From assembly GCA_964366455.1 (NCBI GenBank), contig CAYISZ010000011.1:1-23630 (forward strand): a DNA stretch of 23,630 bases, given 5' to 3'. The translations under genes and the position numbers were made by a program. This stretch comes from CAZLQR01 sp964366455 (lineage in GTDB: Bacteria > Patescibacteriota > Microgenomatia > UBA1406 > GWC2-37-13). The notes beneath the pieces are model-generated. The model saw nothing but the letters and a program-made list of their open reading frames with translations. It was not told the origin of the DNA and made no database searches. Position 1 is the first letter of the stretch. Every line of letters begins with the position of its first letter. Shown here piece by piece: positions 8,356 through 15,105 of this stretch.

Positions 8356-8383
8356 CTTGAAGCCCAGAACTTGAAACTCAAGG
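8356..8383. repeat. 7-base word array before the GspK-like gene
   Basis: Four units at 7-base spacing, near the word CTTGAAG (units at 8356, 8363, 8370, 8377). The last units fold as a small CTTGA/TCAAG hairpin. The array ends three bases before the -10 box of the next gene, so it covers the -35 region. Confidence 0.55.
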
Positions 8384-8385
8384 CT

Positions 8386-8402
8386 TATAATTAAGTTGAG
8401 GG
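8386..8402 (+). promoter_or_regulatory. -10 box and Shine-Dalgarno site of the GspK-like gene
   Basis: TATAAT at 8386-8391, then GAGGG at 8398-8402, nine bases before the ATG at 8412. Unlike most genes here, this one would have a short leader with a Shine-Dalgarno site. Confidence 0.5.
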
Positions 8403-8411
8403 TCGGGTTCT

Positions 8412-8792
8412 ATGCTGCACAAAAAATACAAGTCAGGACAAGCATTAATCATGCTAATCTCATTCATTGCTATTGGATTGACGATAATTTCAAGTTCGAT
8501 TTTTGTTAATATGATACAGTCGAACACAACAACAGAAGTTCAGTCCGGCAGCTCGGCTCTAAATGTAGCTGAGAGTGGCGTTGAGAATGCTATGTTGAGA
8601 TTGTTAAGAAATCCAAATTATACCGGCGAAACATTAAGCGTCGATTCAGGAACATCTGTGACATCGGTTTCAGGAACTGGTCCTTGGATCATAATCTCAA
8701 CAGGTGAAGTTGGTGAATTCAAAAGAACTTTAAGAGTGGTCGTTAGCGATAGCGGAGGTACCTTAGTTGTAACTTCCTGGAAGGAACAATAG
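8412..8792 (+). CDS. minor pilin without Glu5, GspK/PilX-like
   Basis: Protein of 126 residues with a basic leader, SG^QALIM and a long hydrophobic helix (about 9-32), followed by a small head. The residue at +5 after the likely cut is Met, not Glu. Loss of Glu5 is the mark of GspK, the pseudopilin at the very tip of type II secretion pseudopili. It is the fourth minor pilin in a row, matching the order H-I-J-K. The head is much smaller than that of typical GspK. The tip role is inferred from the missing Glu5 and the gene order. Confidence 0.72.
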   Translation: MLHKKYKSGQALIMLISFIAIGLTIISSSIFVNMIQSNTTTEVQSGSSALNVAESGVENAMLRLLRNPNYTGETLSVDSGTSVTSVSGTGPWIIISTGEVGEFKRTLRVVVSDSGGTLVVTSWKEQ

Positions 8793-8797
8793 TTAAT

Positions 8798-9820
8798 ATG
8801 GCAGATAAAAAAACATTTTTATTGTTTGTAGATAAAAACAAACTGTGGCTATTCTCCGCCTTGAGCGGCGAAACTTTCAATCTCGATATCCCTACAACGG
8901 TCATGAAGGATATGGAGGTGCTCAACCACGAACTTTTTATAAAGCAGTACGAGTCCTTCATTGCTGTCCATAGCGTAACTGAAAGTCGTATATACATTGT
9001 TATCGCCACCCCTCTTTTATTTGTAAAAGACTTCTCTGGGATAGAGGACATCAAAAGAGAAGAAGCGATAGCATCTTTTATAGAAAATGTACCGTTTGAC
9101 TCGATTTCCAAAACAACGATGCATTTTGACAAGACCATGAGAGTAATCGTGGCCAATAAAGGCCTAATTACTCTTATAAAGAACTCTTTAGAAAAGCATA
9201 AATGCGAGGTTGTCCAGACGCTGCCTGCACTAGTTTTTACTAGTCTGAAAGTTATCAATGGACTAGATTTGCAAACAGCACGGACAATACTAGCTCAGGC
9301 AGACTCATTAAGGGCATATAACTTAATGGACCCTCAACCTGTACTTAACACGATGCACAATATTACTGTGAGCGCTACTGACAAAGAACATCCTAAGCGA
9401 CTACCTCTGCTATTAGGTACCTTCGGAGGTTTAATATCTTTACTAGTCGGAGTCTCGATTGTGAGTAATAGCCAACCAACATTACCACCATCAAGAGCCA
9501 CTGGTATCGCCAAGGCTCCAAAAGCTATCGTAACAGTAGTTCCAAACATTCAGTCTCTACGAATAGATGTAATAAGAAACGATCAAAGAGCCACTGTCTC
9601 TTCACAGCTTAAAACAGTATTACAAAATACTGGAGTAAGCGATGTGAGAGAATTCATCGATAATTCAGCGAGCCTGAGTGCCTCCCAAATAATATTTTCA
9701 AATACAGTTTCTATCTCAAATCAAGGACAGATAATGAATATTGTGAAGACTCTAGACCCAGTATTTTCTACCCAGGTTGTCGCTGGTCTTGCCAGAGACG
9801 TAGAGATCAGGCTAAAATAA
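8798..9820 (+). CDS. single-pass PilM/PilN- or GspL-like assembly protein
   Basis: Protein of 340 residues that I place by context rather than by firm motif. A cytosolic part (1-200) shows the alternating strands of a degenerate actin-like PilM/GspL fold but no clear nucleotide motifs. One membrane helix lies at 203-222. A Pro/Ser-rich linker and an external alpha/beta domain (about 240-340) follow, resembling in outline the ferredoxin-like part of PilN/GspL or a LytR_C-like domain. AAGGA at 8781-8785 gives a possible ribosome site. Position between minor pilins and the major pilin supports a role in the inner-membrane assembly platform. Confidence 0.55.
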   Translation: MADKKTFLLFVDKNKLWLFSALSGETFNLDIPTTVMKDMEVLNHELFIKQYESFIAVHSVTESRIYIVIATPLLFVKDFSGIEDIKREEAIASFIENVPFDSISKTTMHFDKTMRVIVANKGLITLIKNSLEKHKCEVVQTLPALVFTSLKVINGLDLQTARTILAQADSLRAYNLMDPQPVLNTMHNITVSATDKEHPKRLPLLLGTFGGLISLLVGVSIVSNSQPTLPPSRATGIAKAPKAIVTVVPNIQSLRIDVIRNDQRATVSSQLKTVLQNTGVSDVREFIDNSASLSASQIIFSNTVSISNQGQIMNIVKTLDPVFSTQVVAGLARDVEIRLK

Positions 9821-9835
9821 GCCGGCTTAAAAGCC
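9819..9835. other. overlapping palindromes after the PilM-like gene
   Basis: AAGCCGGCTT (9819-9828) is a perfect palindrome starting in the stop codon, and GGCTT-AA-AAGCC (9824-9835) is a second, overlapping one. No T-tract follows, so neither is a standard terminator, but they mark the end of the minor pilin operon. Confidence 0.35.
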
Positions 9836-9861
9836 CAAACCTACTGCATATTATTTACCAC

Positions 9862-9890
9862 TTGACAATGTTCTTAAGTTTCTTTTTAAT
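9862..9890 (+). promoter_or_regulatory. strong promoter of the major pilin gene
   Basis: TTGACA (9862-9867), 17-base spacer, TTTAAT (9885-9890). This is the best -35/-10 pair in the window. The -10 ends 8 bases before the ATG at 9899, so the transcript probably starts at or within two bases of the start codon. Confidence 0.8.
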
Positions 9891-9898
9891 GAATGTAT

Positions 9899-10387
9899 AT
9901 GATTAAAAATGTATCAAACGCAAACAAAAAGGGATTTACCCTTATTGAGCTTCTCGTAGTAATCGGCATTTTAGCCGTATTGTTAGCAATTACAATCATT
10001 GCTATTAATCCAGCAAGACAGTTCGCAAATGCGAACAACACAGCACGCAGAAGTGCCGTGACTCAAGTACTTAATGCTCTTGGAGCATATGTAGCTGAGA
10101 ATCAAGGAGCCCTACCGGCAGAGGTAACGGCATTGGTAGCAGATACTCCAACCGAGTTAAATGCAACCAATTTTCCAAATCTTTGCGCACTGTTAGTGCC
10201 AACATATATCTCAGCGCTACCAACCGATCCAGCATTGAATGATGGGGATGGAGTTGAGGCAGCCGACTGTGCAGTAGTTCCACCAGTATGGGACACTAAC
10301 TACACAGTATCACGTGACGCAAACGATAGAGTAACTGTCGCAGCACCAGATGCTGAAAATGCAGCCGTGATTTCGGTCACAAGATAA
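9899..10387 (+). CDS. pilA: major type IV pilin (PilA/GspG-like)
   Basis: Structural pilus subunit of 162 residues: a short basic leader, the cut site KG^FTLIELL with E at +5, a hydrophobic helix to about residue 38, an NPARQFANANN helix extension, then a small head with two cysteines that may form a disulphide. The upstream ATG at 9893 is only 2 bases from the -10 box, so the ATG at 9899 is chosen. It has its own near-consensus promoter and its own terminator, as expected for a highly expressed single-gene unit. The head is short and poor in charged loops. Confidence 0.9.
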   Translation: MIKNVSNANKKGFTLIELLVVIGILAVLLAITIIAINPARQFANANNTARRSAVTQVLNALGAYVAENQGALPAEVTALVADTPTELNATNFPNLCALLVPTYISALPTDPALNDGDGVEAADCAVVPPVWDTNYTVSRDANDRVTVAAPDAENAAVISVTR

Positions 10388-10405
10388 AGTCAGATAACGT
10401 TAAAT

Positions 10406-10435
10406 AAAAAACCCCGCCGCTGGCGGGGTTTTTTT
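10406..10435 (+). terminator. strong intrinsic terminator after pilA
   Basis: CCCCGCC (10412-10418), loop GCT, GGCGGGG (10422-10428), flanked by A6 and T7. The A/T flanks extend the stem and allow function on both strands. The T-tract runs directly into the promoter of the next gene. Confidence 0.93.
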
Positions 10436-10436
10436 A

Positions 10437-10442
10437 TATAAT
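10437..10442 (+). promoter_or_regulatory. -10 box of the secreted glycosidase gene
   Basis: TATAAT ends five bases before the ATG at 10448, in the run-out of the pilA terminator. The -35 region would fall inside the terminator stem. Confidence 0.55.
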
Positions 10443-10447
10443 GAGCC

Positions 10448-12154
10448 ATGCTTCTCCGCAAGGTCCTGCTCATTTTCGCCTTATTCTTTATTCTTACTTC
10501 TTACTTCTTAATTCCGGTCAACGCAGTTGACCTTTCGCGTCCCAACAATAAATTTGGGATACATATCGCAACTCCAAGCAAAGAGGAGCTGGAGAGTGCC
10601 GCAAAACTCGTGAATACTCATGGTGGTAACTGGGGTTATGTCACGGTTGTGATTCAGGAGAACGATCGTAACAGGATTAAGTGGCAGGAAGCATTTGATA
10701 GAATGAGGGAGCTTCGTCTAATTCCCATTATTAGATTAGCCACTTCCCCAGTTGGAGGTTATTGGGCCAAACCAACCGAAAAGGAAATTGAAAACTGGAC
10801 GAAGTTTTTAAACTCCTTACGTTGGGTGACAAAGGATAGATTTGTAATTCTATTTAACGAGCCCAATCATAGCCATGAGTGGGGAGGAGAGCTGAATCCC
10901 GAAGAGTATGCAAAGATTAGTTACGAGTATGCAAAATCGCTAAAATCATCAAATCCCGACTACTTCATAATGTTGGCGGGACTTGACCTGGCTGCTGCTT
11001 CAAACGGAACGGATATGGACGCGTATAACTATATTGCCAGAGTTTACCAAGAAAAAAATGAATTAAAAGATATGGTGGATGGTTTAAGCTCGCATTCATA
11101 TCCGAATCCCGGATTTAGTGGTAGTCCTTACGACTCTGGACGCACTTCGATTAGAGGCTATGAGTGGGAGCTTGGCGTTTTAAAAGAGCTTGGAGTGTCC
11201 AAGGATCTTCCCGTTTTTATAACAGAAACGGGGTGGGTTCACAATGGAGTCGATTCAAACGTTATAGCGGGAAACTTCAGAACAGCATTTGAAGCGTGGC
11301 AGTTAGACGAACGAGTAAGAGCGGTTACCCCTTTTATATTGAGCTACCAGGGGGAGCCGTTCCTTAAGTTTTCTTGGCAGAAGTTAGGAAGCGATGAGTT
11401 TTACAGCCAATATTATGAGATTGAAGCAATTCCAAAGGTCTCGGGTAATCCAACGCAGATTCAGAAAGGAAGGATTATTTCAGAATTACCCAAGGATATT
11501 CTCGCTCAGTCTATTTATCATTTTCAGGTCAAAGTACTTAATGAAGGGCAGGCGATCTGGACAAGTCGAGATGGTTACAGGTTATCCTTCGGTTCCGCTC
11601 AGGACAAGCAGGGAATCGAGTATTTTTTTGGAAATATTGATGGTATAAAGCCGGGAGAGGAAAAAGAAGTTGACCTTTACATTAAAACGTCAGGACAATC
11701 CGATCTTCGACAAATAAAGATCGGCTTATATAAAAAAGACGAACGGATTCTTGACGAAATTGGGTGGACCTTTCAGATACTCCCACTCCCAAGTCTTAAT
11801 TTAAAAACTTCATTAACTCCCCGCATACGATCAGAAAAAGACCGCGATTTTGAGATTCAGATTTTTAATGATAATGAGGAGTTGGTATTCAAACAAAAAG
11901 GAATAAAGAGAGTGTCGGGTTTACTCATGCTTCCTGAAGTAAAAAATGTTTACCTCAAAGGCACATTTCGCGTAGTGGTTTTAACGCGTCACTATCTACC
12001 AAGACAAACATTCGTAAGGTTCGAAAGTGGGCAAAACAAAGCTAGCTTAAAATCGCTTTTACCGCTTGATTTTTACCCTGACGGGGCGTTTAACTGGATG
12101 GACTTATGGGAGTTAATGAAAAACCCACGTCTACTTAGCCTTCTTCTTCCCTGA
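10448..12154 (+). CDS. secreted clan GH-A glycoside hydrolase-like protein
   Basis: Protein of 568 residues with a Sec-type signal peptide (about 1-26, likely cut after VNA). A TIM-barrel domain (about 35-330) shows clan GH-A features: acid/base E138 in FNEPN and nucleophile E260 in ITETGW, plus H216/Y218 in SHSYP. The C-terminal part (about 345-568) is beta-rich, with an Ig-like CARDB-type segment to about 450. The exact GH family and the substrate are not clear; GH39- or GH5-like enzymes are candidates. The end overlaps the convergent cofE-like gene by 24 bases. It may trim host or own surface glycans, which is inference. Confidence 0.72.
   Translation: MLLRKVLLIFALFFILTSYFLIPVNAVDLSRPNNKFGIHIATPSKEELESAAKLVNTHGGNWGYVTVVIQENDRNRIKWQEAFDRMRELRLIPIIRLATSPVGGYWAKPTEKEIENWTKFLNSLRWVTKDRFVILFNEPNHSHEWGGELNPEEYAKISYEYAKSLKSSNPDYFIMLAGLDLAAASNGTDMDAYNYIARVYQEKNELKDMVDGLSSHSYPNPGFSGSPYDSGRTSIRGYEWELGVLKELGVSKDLPVFITETGWVHNGVDSNVIAGNFRTAFEAWQLDERVRAVTPFILSYQGEPFLKFSWQKLGSDEFYSQYYEIEAIPKVSGNPTQIQKGRIISELPKDILAQSIYHFQVKVLNEGQAIWTSRDGYRLSFGSAQDKQGIEYFFGNIDGIKPGEEKEVDLYIKTSGQSDLRQIKIGLYKKDERILDEIGWTFQILPLPSLNLKTSLTPRIRSEKDRDFEIQIFNDNEELVFKQKGIKRVSGLLMLPEVKNVYLKGTFRVVVLTRHYLPRQTFVRFESGQNKASLKSLLPLDFYPDGAFNWMDLWELMKNPRLLSLLLP
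10480..10514. repeat. five 7-base words in the signal peptide region
   Basis: Five units near TTATTC/TTACTTC at 7-base spacing (starts 10480, 10487, 10494, 10501, 10508). They encode the hydrophobic core (about residues 11-22) of the glycosidase signal peptide. Read on the minus strand the units begin GAA. Confidence 0.6.
11586..11609 (+). repeat. GC-rich tag inside the glycosidase gene (SFGSAQDK)
   Basis: A CCTTCG...GCTCAGGACAAGC segment encodes SFGSAQDK in a beta-hairpin loop of the C-terminal part. Its base make-up differs from the AT-rich surroundings. It resembles, from memory, the TTCG-CTCAGGACAAG dispersed repeats found in many bacterial and CPR genomes. There is only one copy here, so the call is tentative. 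Confidence 0.35.
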
Positions 12155-12883
12155 TCGCCATTTAACCCTTGTTAGTATTGGGGCAAACACATCGTCTTTA
12201 ATTGAAATCGAAAGACTTTTGAGCTCGTTAGTTGTTGGATTTCGTCTCTGGAACGAGACAAATGAGATATCTTCTATGACAGCGATTGGCGTACACTCAT
12301 TTCCTTCTCCCATTGTGAGTACAGCAGACGCACCAAGTCCTTCATAAATACTCGATCTAGTTACGCGCATACGATAGTTAAATAAATCTCTTTTACCTAC
12401 GTAATTGTTTAATGCAGAGAAACCGCTATAGGCAAGAGTTGTACCTACGGTTCCCCAACGTAGCGGAACTGTCTTACTGTCAACGATTATTACACCAACG
12501 CTCTTTAGTTTATGGGTGCGCAAAAGATGTTTGCGGATTAGGTTAGCGCTATTTTGACTGTTACGAGGCCATAATACATAGCTCCCGTTACCATTAGATT
12601 CATCAATTCCCGCAGAAGCAATTATGGTCCCGTTCTTTATGGTTATGTGAAAGCCGTATTTATTTGCTTTTTTAGGTAGAAAGAAGTCTGCCTCTGTTTC
12701 GACCAACCTATCTTTAGCAAGTTTTGTTGCAGGGACGACATTTCCTTCACAGATTGAAACAACTTTGGATGAAATAGCGATCACGCTTCTCTCTTTAAGC
12801 TTCGGTAGATATCGATCGAGAATTTTATAAAGATCTGCATCTGAAGAAGTTATCTTATGCGTTTTGATTGGCGTTACTTTCAT
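12131..12883 (-). CDS. CofE-like gamma-glutamyl ligase family protein
   Basis: Protein of 250 residues resembling coenzyme F420-0:L-glutamate ligase. Seen motifs are ISSKVVSICEG (38-47), AGIDESN (91-97), DSKTVPLRWGTVG (135-147) and ASAVLTMGEG (185-194), in family order. In F420 makers this enzyme adds glutamate to F420-0 using GTP and metal. No other F420 gene is in the window and CPR bacteria are not known to make F420, so the true acceptor is probably different. GAGG at 12893-12896 gives a Shine-Dalgarno site nine bases before the ATG. The start overlaps the end of the rpe-like gene by 29 bases; they form an operon. Confidence 0.7.
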   Translation of the reverse strand: MKVTPIKTHKITSSDADLYKILDRYLPKLKERSVIAISSKVVSICEGNVVPATKLAKDRLVETEADFFLPKKANKYGFHITIKNGTIIASAGIDESNGNGSYVLWPRNSQNSANLIRKHLLRTHKLKSVGVIIVDSKTVPLRWGTVGTTLAYSGFSALNNYVGKRDLFNYRMRVTRSSIYEGLGASAVLTMGEGNECTPIAVIEDISFVSFQRRNPTTNELKSLSISIKDDVFAPILTRVKWRSGKKKAK

Positions 12884-13538
12884 GAGTTAATACCTCGGAG
12901 AGATATTGTACACGTTCTTCTATATTTTTAGAGCGTGAAAAAAAACTACCAGGACAGATGAAATCTGGAAGATGTCTTTTCCCAAGTATTGCTTTTAGAG
13001 ATTCTTCATTAACTCCGCCATCGAGAAATATACTATGCTTATAGCCTGCAAGTCTAAGTTGTTCAATTTTATTGAGCGTATCTGGTAGAAAAGAACTTCC
13101 CTGAGGGCCAGGATTAACAGACATTATCTGTATATTCTCCATATTCGGAAGATCATATGACTGTCGTATAGTGTCGACCGAGTCCTCAGGATTAAGGACA
13201 AGACCGAGTTTGTAGGGTTTATTTTTCTCTAAAAACATCTCTGGTGAAGGTTTTGATGCGTGATGAATGAAAACAACTCCAAAATTTACTTCTTTAGCAC
13301 GTTGACCAATTAGTTTCAAGGCTCCCTGGTAGTCCAACGCCATTAGGTGGATATCGAATCTCATCGATGGATATAAAATTAGCGACTGAAGCAAATCCGA
13401 TATCGAAGGTGTGGTGGAGTTTACAAATTTACCATCAGCAAAATCTATCTGATACCTACGATAGAAGGGGGTAAGACGTTCTAACTGGGATTTAAGTTCA
13501 GTTACTTTTTCTACGTCTATGGACGGTATTACCTGCAT
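12855..13538 (-). CDS. ribulose-phosphate 3-epimerase-like protein
   Basis: TIM-barrel protein of 227 residues related to Rpe, which interconverts ribulose-5-P and xylulose-5-P. Matching landmarks: IPSIDV (4-9), IDFADGKFVN (31-40), HLM (64-66), MSVNPGPQG (139-147) and FLDGGVN (171-177). Of the metal ligands known in Rpe, D32, H64 and D173 are kept, but the first His is Q30 and a conserved Met near the site is A34. Activity or metal choice may differ. The ATG at 13538 is chosen over 13556 because TACAAT ends six bases before it. The partner CofE-like gene is translationally coupled. Confidence 0.7.
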   Translation of the reverse strand: MQVIPSIDVEKVTELKSQLERLTPFYRRYQIDFADGKFVNSTTPSISDLLQSLILYPSMRFDIHLMALDYQGALKLIGQRAKEVNFGVVFIHHASKPSPEMFLEKNKPYKLGLVLNPEDSVDTIRQSYDLPNMENIQIMSVNPGPQGSSFLPDTLNKIEQLRLAGYKHSIFLDGGVNEESLKAILGKRHLPDFICPGSFFSRSKNIEERVQYLSEVLTHESNANQNA

Positions 13539-13544
13539 CTTAAC

Positions 13545-13550
13545 ATTGTA
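13545..13550 (-). promoter_or_regulatory. -10 box of the rpe-like gene
   Basis: TACAAT on the minus strand ends six bases before the ATG at 13538. The divergent dprA gene has a weaker TATATC at 13569-13574, seven bases before its ATG. Both starts would be leaderless. Confidence 0.5.
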
Positions 13551-13581
13551 GTACATAAGTATTTGTTGTATATCTAGATAT

Positions 13582-14688
13582 ATGGATGTTTCGCTTCCAT
13601 ACTACCTCGGGCTTTCTCATTTTTTAGGAATTGGACCAATAAAGTTCAATGCGCTACTCAAAAGCTTCGATGTAAAGACTGCATATGAGCTGCCAGAAAG
13701 CGAGCTGACCCGCATTGTGGGACCACAGACAAGCAAAAAGTTTGTCGAGTTTAGATCCAAATTCGAGCCACTGAAGAAACTGGAGGAGCTAAGAGGTAAG
13801 AACATCGATGTGATTAGTCGAGATGATTTAAGATATCCAAACCAATTAGCGGAGCTTACCGATGCTCCAATCTGCCTATACCTAAAAGGAGATCCTTCTC
13901 TTTTGTGTAGAGAAGGACTGTTTAATTTTGCCGTTGTTGGGACAAGAAAGGCATCTCAGTATGGGCTCAAGACTACTCGAGAGATTGTTGAAGAGTTCTA
14001 CAGACGAAATTCTGATACCTGCATAGTCTCCGGTCTGGCATACGCAGTTGATGCAGTCGCACATGAGACGGCCCTTGAGATGGGCGGTACGACGGTGGCA
14101 TTTTTGGGATGCGGGGTTGATATCGTGTATCCGTACGGGAACAAGCGACTTTACGACAGAATTATCGCACAAGGTGGGGCGGTTGTATCGGAGTTTCCGC
14201 CTGGTCAAACAGTTGTTCCAGGCCTTTTTATAGCTAGAAACAGACTCATTTCAGGACTATCTCAGGGAGTTTTGGTGGTTGAGGGTTCGAAGACTTCCGG
14301 GGCGCTGATTACTGCAAGATATGCGGCCGAACAAGGAAAAGATGTCTTTGCCCTACCCGGACAAATTAACTCCTCAACATCCGAAGCTCCCCACATCCTT
14401 ATAAAAGAGGGAGCAATAATTGTTACATCGGTAAGCGATATCTGTGATTACTACGGATTTGGAATTGGTTTGCCCAAAAAAGATGGGCCTGGCGTCGAAC
14501 TTTCTGGGCAAGGTCTGGAACTGTACAGATTTTTAGATGCTTCTCCAAGGTTGCTAGACGAAATAGTAAATGAGCTTAAGCTACCGGCTCAGAAGGTTTT
14601 AACGGTACTATCTAGCCTTGAAATGGACGGAGTTATAGAAAGGCGACTTGATGAGAGATACGGCGCTAAGGCTGTTCACAGAGTATAA
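13582..14688 (+). CDS. dprA: DNA processing protein DprA
   Basis: Cytosolic protein of 368 residues that protects incoming single-stranded DNA and loads RecA during transformation. A helix-hairpin-like N-terminus (about 8-60) precedes the Rossmann-like core: VVGTRKASQYG (118-128), SGLAYAVDAVAHETAL (150-165), FLGCGVDIVYP (174-184), ARNRLISGLS (218-227) and SGALITARYA (239-248). A C-terminal winged-helix (DML1-like) domain covers about 305-360. It heads a dprA-rnhA-murL/murD run. With the pilus locus it supports natural competence, though comEC and comEA are not in the window. Confidence 0.93.
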   Translation: MDVSLPYYLGLSHFLGIGPIKFNALLKSFDVKTAYELPESELTRIVGPQTSKKFVEFRSKFEPLKKLEELRGKNIDVISRDDLRYPNQLAELTDAPICLYLKGDPSLLCREGLFNFAVVGTRKASQYGLKTTREIVEEFYRRNSDTCIVSGLAYAVDAVAHETALEMGGTTVAFLGCGVDIVYPYGNKRLYDRIIAQGGAVVSEFPPGQTVVPGLFIARNRLISGLSQGVLVVEGSKTSGALITARYAAEQGKDVFALPGQINSSTSEAPHILIKEGAIIVTSVSDICDYYGFGIGLPKKDGPGVELSGQGLELYRFLDASPRLLDEIVNELKLPAQKVLTVLSSLEMDGVIERRLDERYGAKAVHRV

Positions 14689-14689
14689 T
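14684..14689 (+). promoter_or_regulatory. -10 box of rnhA inside the dprA stop codon
   Basis: TATAAT overlaps the TAA stop of dprA and ends five bases before the rnhA ATG. There is no clear -35. rnhA may be read both from dprA and from this site. Confidence 0.5.
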
Positions 14690-14694
14690 TAGAC

Positions 14695-15102
14695 ATGGTT
14701 TTGCAGATATACACAGACGGAGGCTCCAAAGGAAATCCAGGACCAGCTTCAATAGGAATTGCGTACTTTATAGAAGGAAAAAAAGTTGACACCTATAGAG
14801 AAGATATCGGGAACGCAACTAACAATGAAGCTGAATATACTGCGCTAGTGCGTGCATTAGAGCTGGTGTTGAAAAGCTCTAAGCTACAAGCTCTAAGCTA
14901 CAAGAAGATAGAGGTTTTCAGCGATTCGAAGCTCATGGTAAACCAGGTAAAGGGTTTGTGGAAGGTTAAGGAGGCTCGACTTCGCGACTTCATTTTCAAG
15001 ATTAGATCTCTGGAGGCTGAAATAAAACTACCGATCTCTTATAAAGACATTCCTAGAGAGCAGAATACTGTAGCAGACGATTTGGTTAACAATATTTCAT
15101 AA
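14695..15102 (+). CDS. rnhA: ribonuclease HI
   Basis: Enzyme of 135 residues that cuts the RNA strand of RNA-DNA hybrids, as in primer and R-loop removal. The four acidic catalytic residues are in place: D8 (YTDGGS), E47 (NNEAE), D77 (FSDSKL) and D128 (VADDLVN). Compared with E. coli RNase HI it is short in the basic-protrusion region, as in many archaeal-like or type 1 compact forms. A four-unit 7-base array encodes residues about 60-70, in the loop before the third acidic residue. It starts 6 bases after dprA and is 3 bases before the mur fusion gene. Confidence 0.9.
   Translation: MVLQIYTDGGSKGNPGPASIGIAYFIEGKKVDTYREDIGNATNNEAEYTALVRALELVLKSSKLQALSYKKIEVFSDSKLMVNQVKGLWKVKEARLRDFIFKIRSLEAEIKLPISYKDIPREQNTVADDLVNNIS
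14875..14902. repeat. 7-base word array inside rnhA
   Basis: A 14-base unit, AGCTCTA plus AGCTACA, is repeated twice without error, giving four words at 7-base spacing. It falls in a surface loop of the enzyme. Confidence 0.75.
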
Positions 15103-15105
15103 GAT

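Noticed and set aside
8743..9258. Long minus-strand reading frame of 171 codons opposite the PilM-like gene
   Set aside because: It has no recognisable domain and is the shadow of a plus-strand gene that fits its operon.
9819..9835. Intrinsic terminator after the PilM-like gene
   Set aside because: The palindromes are short and no T-tract follows, so I list them only as a structural feature.
9893..9898. ATG at 9893 as the pilA start
   Set aside because: Too close to the -10 box to be in the transcript; it would add only two residues.
10071..10296. Minus-strand frames inside the major pilin gene
   Set aside because: Low-complexity shadows of an evident pilin gene with its own promoter and terminator.
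13545..13581. Operator palindrome TATCTAGATA between the rpe-like gene and dprA
   Set aside because: It is short and AT-rich, as expected from two back-to-back -10 regions.
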